Shown here piece by piece: positions 26,001-38,570 of a stretch of 64,000 nucleotides of DNA. The stretch spans positions 20,234,970-20,298,969 of the forward strand of contig NC_060237.1 of the NCBI RefSeq assembly GCF_021155775.2. The letters run 5' to 3'. The first letter of the stretch is position 1. Each line of letters starts with the position of its first letter. This stretch comes from Neodiprion pinetum. Taxonomy: Eukaryota > Arthropoda > Insecta > Hymenoptera > Diprionidae. The position numbers and the translations under genes are program-made. Below the pieces are notes generated by a model. That model had not been told where the DNA came from. It ran no database searches and worked only from the letters and a program-made list of their open reading frames with translations.

Positions 26001-28182
26001 TCAAACAGTGAACGCCCACGACCGTGCAGCAACGCATTGCTCAAGAAATTTCATTATTTTCTACACTGAATTGAATCCACAATTCTGCACCAGCCACGCT
26101 AGCCGCAAAAGGCTTGAAATCTCTCTCCGCCGTTTCTTTCAAGCTTTCCATAATTCAAATATATTCTTCATAACCAAGACTGCTGCGAAAATGAACGGTC
26201 GTTCGTAATCTACAATATATGCACGAGCGTGAACCAAACGAGGGAAGCGTGACGGTCGTAACTAACCTCTTTACAGTACCCGTGCCATTTGCATGGAATA
26301 AAGATGACGTGTAAATTGACTGCACCTTGGGCAGCGCTCTTCCAGGTTTAGTTATACGTGCGGCACACCCCAACGTCTTTGACGATCCAGCTGGTTTCCG
26401 GGGAAGCCTGCCTGGCACCATCTCGGATTTGAGGCTAACGTAAATATTTACATCACAGTGCGAGGGTATTGACGAATCAATTTCTCTCCCGGCTGACTAT
26501 TCAGACTTGCAGATACACAGAGAACGTTGTGTTCTCAGGGTGCGAGCAACTTCTTTCAATTTCATTTTTCCCTGCCGTCAACGGTTCAACTCTGCTCTAC
26601 GTTTACTCTGGCTGGTTTAAAAAAATCATTCTTCACCAGTCGGTGAGTGAAGTCAAATAATTCCGACGGAGTTAGATTGAAAATACTAGCTAGTACTACG
26701 TGCCATGTTGGGAAAAATTCTAATTTTCAGACAGGGAAACTGAACCGAACTTTTACACGGGTGGATAAGGAGAGAGGAGGAACAAAACTGAAGAATCCGG
26801 TAAAGTAGAGGATTACAGAGAAGAGGGCTAAAAGTGGGCTGGAGCAAAGGAGCATGGGTGGAACCGACAGCTGAACTTCTGGCTAAGATGTTACTGTACG
26901 ATATGTAATGAACTTTGCTGTAACGAGTCGTTCTAAGGACACTCGAGGACTGCTGGGATGAAAGGTCTGTGACTTCCCAACGACGTCAAACCAATATCTG
27001 AACTGAGTAGAGTCGACTTGTCAGCCAGTAAGCCAACAGTAACCTACACACGCTGGCGTAGCAGCTTTTCGTTGATGGAAGATGACGTTCTTACAAAAGC
27101 CCTTAGTTTCTGCAACGTAATTTCACGGTCCTAAGTAGCGCTGAAACTACTTGAATATAATAATTCCGTCAGTTCATTAGAACCTCATCACGCTTTGTGC
27201 AATGCTCGTGACATCTCATGCGCTGCTTTCTTCGGTTGAAAATTATTCTCGCACGGTACCTCGTTCAGTTACTCTCATATGGGTTTGGCATGTGCTTGAA
27301 TGGCTCTCAGGTTAGACTAAAACCGTCAACTTTTTTTGGCAACATTCACGACACTTTCAAATCAGACGATTGCAGAGGAATCAAATTCCATTACTACGGA
27401 ACAGTAACTCTCTGTTTGCGTCTGCGCAGTGCTCCAAAGCACAATGCTTAACGAGGTGAATTGTAGGCAGAAAAGAAGCGGACATTAGGGATGATGGATC
27501 CCCGTGATCAGCTGGACACTGGTAAAACGTAGTGGTCAATAAGCGAATAACGGCACGACATAAAACCCAGAGATCCGAAGTGGGCTGGAAAGGGTGAAAA
27601 GATACAGGGACGTATACCTCTTCCTTGGAGTTGAAGAGGTAACGGAGCCGGAAGAAGCGTCTGGTCGTGACAGTGACTGAGCAAAAGGTTTCAGCAGATA
27701 ATACCCGAGATAAACTAAAAAGGCGTGCGCCGCTGTCATCGCCGCGGTGACGCGCTGTGCGTCTCGACGCAACTCTGGCAGAAAAAATGCCGCCGGATTT
27801 CCGGAAGTTTCGTATCGTGTTTCCGCGTCGTCTTACACCCACGTGCTGGACGCCAGATTCGTCGTTTTCTCGGTGCAACTTGACCTCCTCAAAGAGAGTG
27901 ACTTTGAAAGAAAGATGCGGACACGTAACACTCCCACGCTTCCGTTCACGTCTCTCAGATTTATCGGAGCCAAGACAAAGATGAAAAGAAATTCCGTAAT
28001 TCATAAGTTCGTGGCTGCTTAAACGACCTCGAGTTCATACCGCTAAAATAGTTTTCAGTTCAGCGCCCGAGCGTTGATTAACTCATGGTTCTAGCTGAAA
28101 ATGCTTTCAAGTCGTATTAACTTTTCTATATTCTTTTAGGCAGTAATAACAACAGTTTCACCAAGCCGTCATATGTATGTGT

Positions 28183-28212
28183 GTATATATATATATATAT
28201 GTATATATATGT
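28183..28212 (+). repeat. TA dinucleotide microsatellite
   Basis: TA repeat interrupted once by TG, with GTATGTGT flanks. Confidence 0.8.
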
Positions 28213-31200
28213 ATCAACACATGTGGCGTGCTCATTCCCACGACTGAATAAACATGCTTGGCCCTCGTCACTTCTGATGGAGAAGATAGGGTTACTCGGG
28301 TTAGTTCGCTAAAGAGGGAAGATGGAGGAAAAGCGGAGGCGTCACAAGCAGCTAGTTTGTTTGTGTCCAAAACTTCCGCACGTACAAGCTCAGGCGAAAA
28401 CTTTCTGCAATGGCAAGGAAGGGCGATGCACACGTCGCGCTGCCAAGTTGAACGGAACGGTCTTAACCTTACGGAACCTTTTGCCTAGTTATTAAATGCA
28501 TAAGTTAGGCAAGATTGATCCCGAATACACATTGATTGCTGACTGTCTGTGATGAGAAAGAAACGATAGTGTAACAGCCAGAGACGAATAAGCGAGGGTT
28601 TAAAATTGAATTGCGATGAGGCAGTGTGGGACATGTCGAAAGTATAATATGGCGGGCTGAGGAAACAGATATACTTTTGGATACATACGTCTTGGTTGGA
28701 AAAAAGATACTGGTAAGTCCGCCAGTTGGTTACTGGCCAAGGCTGATGACTCTAGGAACTTCTCCAGGACCTTCTTTCAAACTATAAGGTACAGTGTCGG
28801 ACTTGAAGTCGAGCCAGAAGATAACTTACTATGCTTTATAGATCCACACCTTTGTTGGGAGAATTTACATTTTTTCAACCCCGGCTTTTCACGTCCCATC
28901 GTTGAATTTCCGCCGCGTAGCAAAACCCGAGAAATTTATGTGCCAAAAAATGCCTCTCGCACGATCATGTATCTCTCAGGCACAGATGTCGGATAGATCT
29001 TCGCTGAACATTCTTTCTTTATGTTTCGGTCGCGAATAACGTTGCATATTATATAATCCTACGCTAATGAGCTTTCCAGATTAAAGATATTTCTAGTTTT
29101 GGTAATGACTAACTACCGGCAAACAAGTACACTCAATTATTCGACAGTTGGATCAACAACGTTCTACGGAATTTATAATGTGTAAACTATTATAATGTTA
29201 AATTCAGACCTGTGATTCCACCCGTTGTGCACACCGTTACGCATCAACTGACAGAAATTAATTCTGTTTCGTCGTTGATATTCCAAATAGCCCAATTCGC
29301 TACTTTGGCACATATAAACCCCATGTAATTGGTCCTATTATTACAAAAGTTTTGGGATATAAAAGTTTTTTGTTATCTCGCGAAGTGGTGCGTGTTCTTT
29401 TTTCTAATGGGGATTCCCCCGTACCTATATGTCAATTTTCACGAAACGATGACGAGTTACGGATTTGAGAACAATTCGAAAATCGTTCGACGTCAAAGTT
29501 TAAAATCTAACTCAGATATCACTTCGTGATGTATGAACGTTGATTAATTTCTAATTCATCATGACTAACAGTATTGAAATGGAAAACTGCAGTATCTACG
29601 TAAAAGAGATTTGAGACATTACGAGAGTCACGGAACGACTTATACTTTTCATAAGTCAGAAACTCTTTTGCAAAGTTCCTAAAGAGACCAGCATCTCATT
29701 TTATGCTATACGTACATTCATAAAGAGAGTTGTATGAGTACCTGTTATCAAAAGTACACACGCCTGACAACTTTGATTTTTCATCATTCTTACTGTCTTT
29801 GTTCTTGAGATGATAAATTGTGAAAAGCTTAGAGTACTTCGTAAACACCGAAACCTAGAAGACCCTGTAACGAAAGATCTCAAAGACTCCAGTGATGGCT
29901 CATTAAACTGGACCGTCAGCTGTCTTCCTATACCTTTCATACCCTTATCTTGACCGTATCACTTTCTGTTACAGCGGTCGTCTTTACATTTATCTGACAT
30001 GATTTTTGGCACTATGGCTGACTTATTGTCAGTCAAATCGAACCATTCACTTAATCTGGTACTCGGGTCATTTTCAATAAAGAGTATAGGTAATGCTGGA
30101 GTGTAACAGTGAAATGTATATTTGCCTCCAGCATAGTCGAATATATTTAATTTTGAAGCAACTTAATATCACTGCTGATCGAATAAACGTTTGCTTGATC
30201 GAAAATTGCAAAGGTAAACTGACGACGCACTCACGCACGCGAGCGCTTTTATACTTTGCTTCATCTTTCTAAGTTCAGTGTTGATCTCGAGTCGACGACG
30301 AACGCCTCTTACAATATTCCAATAATTGAAAAATACGTGATTTTTTTCGTCGGGCTTTCAGTGAATTATTATGACCATCTGAGTGATATAGACAATTATC
30401 ATCAAGCTCTCCTCGGGTAAGGAACACTTACCTTGCAACAAAAAAGTCATGAAACAAGTTGCTCTTCAGTTCTCACGCATTTTAAGAAACGACTCCCTTG
30501 GGGTGGGGCTGTGGTTACTGAAGTTATATTTTCAACAGTAAAAATTACACGAATCTGATGGAAATTCTAAGATCTTTGCCACCACAGCCATCCGGGTAAT
30601 TTATTTGTTTCCACAAGTATAAATTCATGTCTCGCGAAGCCCCTATCCTTGATTAATTTATTCAATCTTCGATACGTACATAAATAATAATTAATCATTC
30701 ACCGTTGGAGGTGCCTCAAGTCCTCTTTTCATTCCTTTTTTTTGTGCTGAATCAGGAGTCTAAGGACTACGGTATATCCACCCTTTCGAATACGATTCAG
30801 CTTCCATGAATTATTGAACCAGTCGAAATTGCTTTCCTCAAATCTCGTAGCAGCGGTTATTTAAGATGCTTTGCCCCAAACTTCTAACGGGTATCTAATA
30901 ACTCAGTCGACAAAACACGCTTTCAGTAACTCACGTCTAACGCTGCGGAATTTTCAACAATTTTGACATCTGTAAACTCTGTACTTTCGCCTCTGATTTT
31001 TCAACCTTCACACTTTCTGATATTCCAAAGTTCGCCGTGCCTTTTTATTTTCCTCGCAAGATCGGAACATCCCAAGAGATTACGTTTCTCAATTTAATTG
31101 CTTTAATACACATTCCGCGTGTATAACGGGCTTGAATAATATTGATACGAATCAGACTAAAAAATGTATTTGATATTAGTACACGGGGAGCTTAAATCAT

Positions 31201-32014
31201 CATCAAAACACCTCGACCTCTATTCATCTGACTTGCTTTCAGACAGCAGAGAGGCATGTATGAAAAGGAACTGCAGATATCAATACTATATTCAACGTAA
31301 AGAATCGCATGCCTCGCGCAAGAACGCACGGAGTGGGATTTTTGTTGGTTTTTATTGGCATTTGGAGAATTCAGAACGGTCGAAGAAGCCTTCGTCGAAT
31401 TCAGGATGGGTTTCGATGGTAGGAAGGGTCTCCTGCCGACTCAAGCTAGTAGATATCCTATTCGTAAAGGGGTGGCGCTTTCAAAGGAAAGGCATCGCCA
31501 AACATATATTATATGAAATGGGTTTCGGAGGGCCATTCTTCGACGAGGTTTCGACTCCTGACGTGGTATTTTATGTATTTTATGTATTTTTTTATTTTTT
31601 TCATAAAATGCGCCGTGCTCATCCCATGGGACAATTTGTCTCTGATTTTTTCGTCGACTCAGACTAATTTAATGGATCGAGGCAAATGCAAACTTATACG
31701 AATATCGTTGAGACCTCGGGAAAGTTGTCAATAAAAACGCAACCGTGATCGTTGGACCTGATCTGGATATGTCCGTTCATGCAATTTGAAACAAGTATTT
31801 TTCCACTACTGTCCATGACTCAGAAGACGAAATAAAAGTGCCAGCTAAACTCTTTCAACTGAACCTTCAGCTTTTTCGTTCTAATAAAAATCATTCGTAG
31901 AAGTAATCTCGATCTCCTCTTTCTATTAGTCATTGGCGAGACGCAGGCTTCTTTGATTACACATGCGAAACAAAATGCTTTTGCTGGCTTCTCTTCTATT
32001 TTGAGCCTTTCGAT

Positions 32015-32020
32015 TTTATT
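32015..32020 (-). terminator. Possible polyadenylation signal of the downstream dynein intermediate chain gene
   Basis: Reads AATAAA on the minus strand, about 350 bases after the stop codon at 32370. It is the first canonical hexamer seen after the stop, so the 3' UTR assignment is tentative. Confidence 0.4.
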
Positions 32021-32369
32021 CCTCTCGTACATACCTACCAAAATTGCTAAGTTGGCCAACGCCGAATACCGCTTCCAGGAATAACTTGTTATTATACATT
32101 ACAGATTTGCAAAAATACCATTTTTAGAAGAGTTTAACTGAGTACTCGGTTCTCTGTTATCACTAAGGTTCTTAAAACTTCCAACATGAATGATCAATAC
32201 GGCCATGAAAACATCGAGTACAAACTATAAAATACACGCATAATCTAAGAACTGTGCATTAATATGACTATCTTATTACGAAACTTTTTCGGTCGTCATC
32301 TCTATCTTAAAAAGTGATAATCAAGAGTGCGTAAAATAAGAAAATCACATCCATAACTATAGTAGCATT

Positions 32370-35300
32370 TCATTGATTCGGGCTCCCAGATTTCTCGGCT
32401 CTATTAACGGCGGGTTTCACCTTTCTTTTGACCTTTTTCACTTTTCCTCGTTCATCGGAATCATCTACCGACGGATCCGGTGGCCGATCGAGCAGCTTCG
32501 GTAGAATAATCCGAGGCAGTGGAGGAAAGGCGGACGACCCTGGATACATCCTGTCAACGTAGCTCTCTTTTTGCGTTGAAGATGATTGTTTTTGCCCCGT
32601 CAACTGTGGTAATGGTTTTGTCACTTCTCTTGGGGTAACCTGAAGAGCTGTCAATGCTTTCCTTGGCGGTGCCGGGCAGATCACCACCTCCTTGGGGGAT
32701 GACCTTTGCTGTCTTACTTTCGCCCGTTGCACCATTTCGGGTGTCGGTAATGATCCGGGCTTCGGCTCTTCTGCTTTGTCCACAGGATCCTGTTCATCGA
32801 TTATCACTCTTTGATGCTTTTCCTGGGCCTCTGTTACACGACGACCAATTTCCGCGACCTTGAGTCGGGTGGCTTCTTTCGATTTGCGGTATCTGATTCG
32901 CTCAGCGTCTCCATCCATCCTTTTTTTTACCGCCAACGCTTCAAGAAGCATATTCAGAGGTCTGGTAATGACATTTTCCACTCGTGGGTTGCCGTTCTTC
33001 TGGACATCTCCGTTTGATAGTTCGTCGATAGCTGACGAAGACACCTTTACCTTGATCGGTGATTCCTTCTTTTTCGACGTCGATGACTTCGGCCTCTTTG
33101 GCGACAGGTTCACATCCCTACAGCAAACTTCTGGGTGACAAGTCACCGAGGGTGTTTGGACTGAGCACGTAGTTGGAAATCGTTTACTGGTTTTTCTTCG
33201 TTTTCCGATTTTTTTACCTTTTCGGCATGGGAGAGGACCTAATTTTATTACTTCTTCGCTTACATCTGATGCTTCCAACGATTCTGAATCTGAGGATGTT
33301 GACGATGACGAGGATGAATCTGATTCCGTGGCTTCGGCAGGTTTCTTGTACTTTTTTGGAGAACCATTCTTTTTATAACTCTTCCGGTTGTGGTGGTGGT
33401 GGTGGTGATGTTCGTGGTGCTGATGGTGTTCGTGGTGTTGATGGTGTTCGTGATGTTGATGGTGTTCGTGACGTTGGTGATGTTGCTGCGGGTCGGTCTG
33501 TTTCTGAACTGGTTCTTGGTTATGATCATGTTGTTCAGAATGCCCGTGTCGTTGGTCATGCCCATGTTGTTGATGGTGTTCTTGGTGTTTATTCGGTTTG
33601 TGAACTGATAATGTCTTCTCGAACAGTCCATCGGAATACTCCTCGAGCATCACACGCCGATTCTTGTATAATTCCTATCGTGTAAGAGAGTAAGAGAAGA
33701 AATTCCCACATGAATCACAGATAGATTTAAACAGAGTTAATAATAGAGCAGCTTTCTGAATATGCTACTACATACCTTTTGAACTGAGGCAAAGTACTGA
33801 TTTTCCGGCTCAATCAGCTCAGGATCGAATGGAACTGATATCTTTTCAATCTTCTTGCCAATTGTCTTATTTTTTTTCTGTTCTACGCCAGTCCTGACTG
33901 CATTGCCGTCCAGAGAACTGCCAACTCTTTTCTCATTATCCCTTTGATCTTTGGTAGACTTTGTTTTGGGCTGCGGCAAAGGGATTGAATTTTCACGCTT
34001 CAATCCTTCCGATAATTTTGACTCTTTCAAGCGAGTGTAAATCGATTTCTCGAATTGACTGCAGTTTTCCAAGTACTACTCGAAAGCACAGAACGAATAA
34101 TTAAAGTTTCTAAATCAAAGATGTACGCAGTGACGAAGCTATTCCTCGGAAAGTACTTCTTTCCGCGACGTTTCATTTCAAATGAAAACATTTAAACCTA
34201 TCAATGTTATAAATGATTCTGGAATAATTACTGCTGTTAGGAAAGCCTTGTCGTTTTTTCTATTTTTCGTCAACGCTTCTGAACATTCAATGAGATAAAC
34301 ATTGCCCATTTTACTCCCAACCGCGATTAACCGTCCATTCTCGTGGGGCTTAATTCGAGTCAGAGGACCGTTGCTGAGTTTTAGTATTTGTACTGGTTTA
34401 CTTAGTCCTGTCATAATATCCCAGATCTCCATCTCTCCGGTGGAATCGATCACGTAAAAAACAGAGATCCGGGAGTTGCTCCAGCATCCTCCTGTTAACA
34501 TATCCTTTTTGGATCTGTGGGTCAGTGAACACAAGTGTGAATGACACTCGCAAATAATGCTACGACCATTTACAAAAACGTACCCATACGGCGTCGAAAT
34601 TAGACAACCTTCTTTCGTATCTTCCGCCCAAATGCGACTCGACCAGTCTCCAACTGTCAAGAAAATCTTCGGAATAAAAGAATTTCGTTTCACAGAAACC
34701 ACCGGTCCTGAGTGACATTTGAATCTCGAGGCTAATATCTCCGCGTCACTTTTCGCCTTTCGAGATCCGTTGATGACAACGCCATTCTCCAAACCGAGCA
34801 TGAACTTGAAGCTCATCGCAGACGTGTAGTGCACTGACGAAATACCGACGCATTTGCTTGTCTCATTTGACTGAGGATGGTCTAAATTAACCGCCAGCGT
34901 CTGCGTTGGCTCGCGGATTTTTCTGATATCCCACCACTTCATCAATCCGTCAGTCGAAGCCGAAGAAAATTCGCAATGCGTCTTGGTATCGATCCAGAAT
35001 ACGATGCTGGCTGGTTCACTTTGGGATAAATGCTACTTTGCATTACGTCAGAAGAGCTCTCCACGAGTTTTAGCATCAACTTATAAACTGCGCTCTTCCG
35101 TATTTAAAACTTTGCCCAACTACTTGGATTTCAATTAGCCTTCACTCGTTACAACTCGTAGCCTTCGTTACGATTCTGAGCAGGCTTATCATATTGCACT
35201 TCAATCGAACTTTACCTATGACTATAAAAACGGTCGGATACTGCAATCGCAAATTTCGGGCTTCTGAGGTCCCAGGACGCCACCTCACCGGTCATCAGAC

Positions 35301-36780
35301 CACTGACGAGCAGAGACGAGTGCCGTGGATTGAATTCAATCGCTACGCAAGGGCTTTTCGGTTTCAAGGCCATGAGGGGATGACTTGGATTTTCTGGAAG
35401 GGACGCTTGGAGTGAAAATGGAGCGACTAATTTCACGTGCCGATCAGAAACTTTTACCGTATTATGTACTATTACCAATTGACCACAAATAAGAAACTGA
35501 ACTAAGTCCTGGAGCGGCGCGTTGGAAATCCAGAGCGCAATGAGAAACCATCATCCTTTGACCACCTCGCGACCAAGATATGTTCGTTACTGGTCTTGTG
35601 TCCAGTTGAGGATCCGCGAACACATTGACCACTCTAAGGTAGAAGTCGAGTTGAACGGAATCATCGAATCGGATGGAATATACTCACCCGATGTTATTGG
35701 AACGTCGTTTCATCTCAACCCATTTATAGCTAAAGTATATCTGAAATACCTCGCTGTAAGGGGCAGCACTAGTTTCGATGGTATCATTTCATCGAAGTAA
35801 TCCTCGTATATATTGATAGTGTTGTTCTGTTGCACGCAATGCTCCATAGGCTGTAAAAATAACTTATAAGTGAAGAACCTGAAATTTTCCGCTTTGCGTA
35901 AAAAACAACAATTCAGTCGATATTTTTATTTGCATTTGAACTAGCGCACTCTTGCAAACTCTTGGGACTCGAGAGTCATAACAGTTTAAAAAGCTTAGAC
36001 GTGCTTAGAAAAATTTTCTTTTGACATGGAAAGAAAAGAAGGAATTTGTATATAATCACTTAGCAAAGCTAAGGACTTTAAGTGCAACTTGTGTAAGTTC
36101 AGGATGGGAAATTATTTTTTTAAATTACGTTTTAAACGAATATCACGAAGAAAGTTCTGACAATTTCATCTCGTGCAATAAATACAATAAGGGAAATCTA
36201 AATGTAATTACACGCTAGTGGTGGCATACTTTCCAGTCGAAATCAAAAGTTCTAAATTGATATTTTCATCATTTTAATCACTAGAGCGTGGAATCAATCG
36301 ATGCAATTTCAGCTCCCATCGTCTTACACAAAACAACGTAAAGCTCTTACGGTTATCAGAGTCTTCATTGTTGTAGCCCAACTGTCACTCCTCAGTACAC
36401 GTTTACGGAATCTAGCAGTGGCCTCTTCTTCATCAAAGTTAACATTCGCCGGCCAGCCGCCCTCGGAATGAAGCATACCTCTTTCTGTCGTCTGAACGTT
36501 AACAGTCTGTGCCTAAAGAAATGTTCAATTCGGCTTGGTTATCCTTTTTCGCAACGTAACCTGTGATGCGAGCAACGGCAAAACTAACCTCATGAACGGC
36601 ATATTGTCTCGATTCTTGCGAAACGGCGTGACACGGGTTCCTGAGTATGAATTCGTTTCGAAATTGTGGATTTGGCATAATGTTCTCGACGGCAATGGGT
36701 CCGTCTAAGTTGAATGAACACTGCTTTCCAAACTCGTTCCTGGTCTTGCAGTACACATATTGCACGTCTATAATCCCCAT
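32370..36780 (-). CDS. Dnai2: Axonemal dynein intermediate chain 2 paralogue with histidine-rich tail (copy 1)
   Basis: Coding exons on the minus strand: 36589-36780, 36351-36512, 35750-35850, 35476-35633, 35216-35393, 34590-35018, 34232-34514, 33776-34075 and 32370-33674. All splice at GT-AG with consistent phase, giving about 1035 residues. The protein is an outer-arm dynein intermediate chain of the DNAI2/IC69 type, which docks heavy chains and binds microtubules in motile axonemes (in insects mainly sperm flagella and chordotonal cilia). Evidence: N-terminal VQYVYCK..NEFGKQCSF, then SEGGWP, QNNTINIYEDYFDE, and a WD40 core (about residues 150-500) with IEFNPR, STDGLMKWWDIRKI, GLENG and FLTVGDWSSRIWAEDTKE. 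The tail (502-1035) is several times longer than in vertebrate DNAI2 (about 100 residues). It carries a His-rich block, a Ser/Asp-rich stretch, a CHPEVCCRDV motif and basic regions. The gene lies 1.8 kb downstream of its tandem copy. Confidence 0.92.
33387..33587 (-). repeat. Coding repeat for the histidine-rich segment of the copy-1 dynein chain
   Basis: Codes residues about 631-697 of the copy-1 dynein chain. The core is repeated His-His-Glu and His-His-Gln units (HEHHQHHEHHQ pattern) ending in seven His. The DNA is a degenerate tandem repeat of CAC/CAT, GAA and CAA codons. It is absent from the tandem paralogue. Stacked His residues suggest metal or pH-dependent binding, which is inference. 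Confidence 0.85.
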
Positions 36781-38486
36781 TGTTTTTAAACCGAAGTCAC
36801 CACAGCGCCTGGCAAGACGTCGAAAACCACAAACGACGTGTAAAACAGGAACAAAGGTGATGTTTAACGGAGATTGTCTTACACCGAATACGTTGCGTCG
36901 TGTACGAACTCGTACGTACTAAAATATCTGTCATTGAAAGCTGTGGAAAGGTGACGCGTGACATCTTTTAAAAAGATAAATGACAGTGAAATCGTACCAT
37001 TGCATTACGCCAAAGACAATTGCGAAGTTTTTTTCCTTCAATAAGCTAATTATCATCTGCCGCGAAGACTTGATCAGTAATTTTCGTCGCACAATGGTGT
37101 TGTACGATAAGTGAAATGCTCAGTACGCACGTGTATGAATTATTTTTCGGTATTGCATTTTAATCATTAGTCCAATTGATTGCAGTACGGCGCAATTGAC
37201 TACAATCCTATTGTTACCAACAACAAATTTGGGCGGTAATACAAAATTGACATCATGACATAGCAGTGCATTCGAATGAGTACGAAGAAAATATATTATT
37301 TTTCAGATTTCGTTGCGACGGTAAATCTCTACCCTTGTTTGCACGGTATCATGTTCCACGAAGATCAAGTTGAAATTTACAAAGTTTGCACCACAATCTC
37401 GCGCATGAGATACGAACTCGCCTCGTTGAAGTAGCGAAGAACAGTTTGTCTTGCTGTAATTAACTTCCGGTTACGCCCTTTCAATGTCTTTAAGATTTCT
37501 CACCGCCTCTACAAGGCGTTGTACCCCGATCGCTAAAGACAGCTTTGGTTCGCGCACCCTCCACGACCCTCGCTTATTTTTATTTACGACTAAAAGCTTC
37601 CGAGAGTCACTCCAGCGAGATATTTCCAGACTTTTAAGGCTTCCAGACTCGCTCAAAGTCTCGGCCATTTCAACTTTGCATATCTCTTCGGGTTTCATCG
37701 CCAAAGGAAACGATCCTCGACCCGCCAATACCCAGACTTCTTCAGGTTTCGACCGAGACACACGTGACAGTAAACTAATAACACCTTATTTGTATTCGCT
37801 AGCAAACTCCAACCATTTCTTTTACACAGCGTCGCGTGTCGATTTGCGTACTGCTTTATTATTACGCAATCTTTGCAGTAATAAATTTTACGATGTTGAC
37901 CAAACGCTTAGTGTTTTATACTAATCAGCTTAGAGATAACAGCACAGGCCAGACTGTACTTATAACGCGTACGACAAATCCGCTATTACATTAGCTGGTC
38001 GTGTTCCTCTCTGAACTGGCATGCCAGAATTTTTATTTTCCACTTTACGAACAAAGCTTGTACAAATCCTCCTCGTAATTGCATCTCATTCGTACGTGCG
38101 GCTCTTAACGAGACGTAATATTTTCACTGTACAACTAGCGGCTGCTTTTTTGCCTAATTGCTTTCGTTTCAATCTCCGGTATATTATATACGTGAACGGT
38201 GAGAGAGCAACTGATGTCGGTAGAAAAATCAGGCTCCAGTTTGTTCTCCGATTAAAATCGCGAGAACGACCGTTACGCGGACTAACTTTTTGAATAAATC
38301 ACCCGTTACGTGACCTCTGCCGATGGCACTTTGACTTCACAGACGATAGCGGAGCGGGCGATTGCAATTAAACTATATAAGTTACCACGTCGACAGCTTT
38401 ACGTGCGCATCCTTACGATAAGTGGAAAACGATCGCAACTTCTGGAATTTTATAAGACGTATTTGAAAAAACATTCGCGGTTATAA
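36781..38486. other. Spacer between the two tandem dynein genes
   Basis: This 1.7-kb spacer must hold the promoter of copy 1 (minus strand, upstream of 36780) and follows the 3' end of copy 2. I looked for an RFX X-box (a GTTGCC-type palindrome) that would mark ciliary regulation and saw no convincing match. One open minus-strand frame inside is listed separately. Confidence 0.5.
37471..37698 (-). CDS. Possible small ORF, about 75 residues, unknown function
   Basis: An ATG at 37698 opens a 75-codon frame ending TAA at 37471. The frame stays open for another 28 codons upstream without an ATG, back to a TAA. The encoded peptide is charged and looks protein-like (MKPEEICKVEMAE at the start, a SRKLLVVNKNKRGSW middle, VQRLVEAVRNLKDIERA at the end). 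No domain is recognised. It lies between the two dynein genes on the same strand. A plus-strand frame overlaps the same DNA, and one of the two must be a shadow. Could be chance. Confidence 0.2.
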   Translation of the reverse strand: MKPEEICKVEMAETLSESGSLKSLEISRWSDSRKLLVVNKNKRGSWRVREPKLSLAIGVQRLVEAVRNLKDIERA

Positions 38487-38492
38487 TTTATT
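38487..38492 (-). terminator. Polyadenylation signal of dynein intermediate chain copy 2
   Basis: AATAAA on the minus strand, about 80 bases after the stop codon at 38571. An A/T homopolymer lies between it and the stop. Confidence 0.65.
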
Positions 38493-38570
38493 TTTACAAA
38501 AAAAAAAAAAAGTTGTGTAAAAAAACAACAATATAAGTATACCATCAAGAGACCTGATTTCTTCTACTTA

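Larger units (their letters stand above)
18211..32014. other. Long non-coding stretch (probable intron or intergenic DNA)
   Basis: No recognised gene. The open frames (for example near 19.5-20.2 kb and 27.4-28.0 kb) are GC-rich two-strand shadows without family features. I looked for the N-terminal half of a furin propeptide (a His-Gly-Phe signature ahead of a phase-0 donor) and found none. Contents visible: a GA microsatellite near 23.0 kb and a TA microsatellite near 28.2 kb. Confidence 0.6.

Noticed and set aside
27381..28004. Minus-strand 207-codon open frame
   Set aside because: Arg/Phe/Ser-rich without motifs, several other frames open in the same DNA, no splice or polyadenylation support.
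33390..33608. Plus-strand Val/Met-rich hydrophobic frame
   Set aside because: Antisense shadow of the histidine codon repeat in dynein copy 1.
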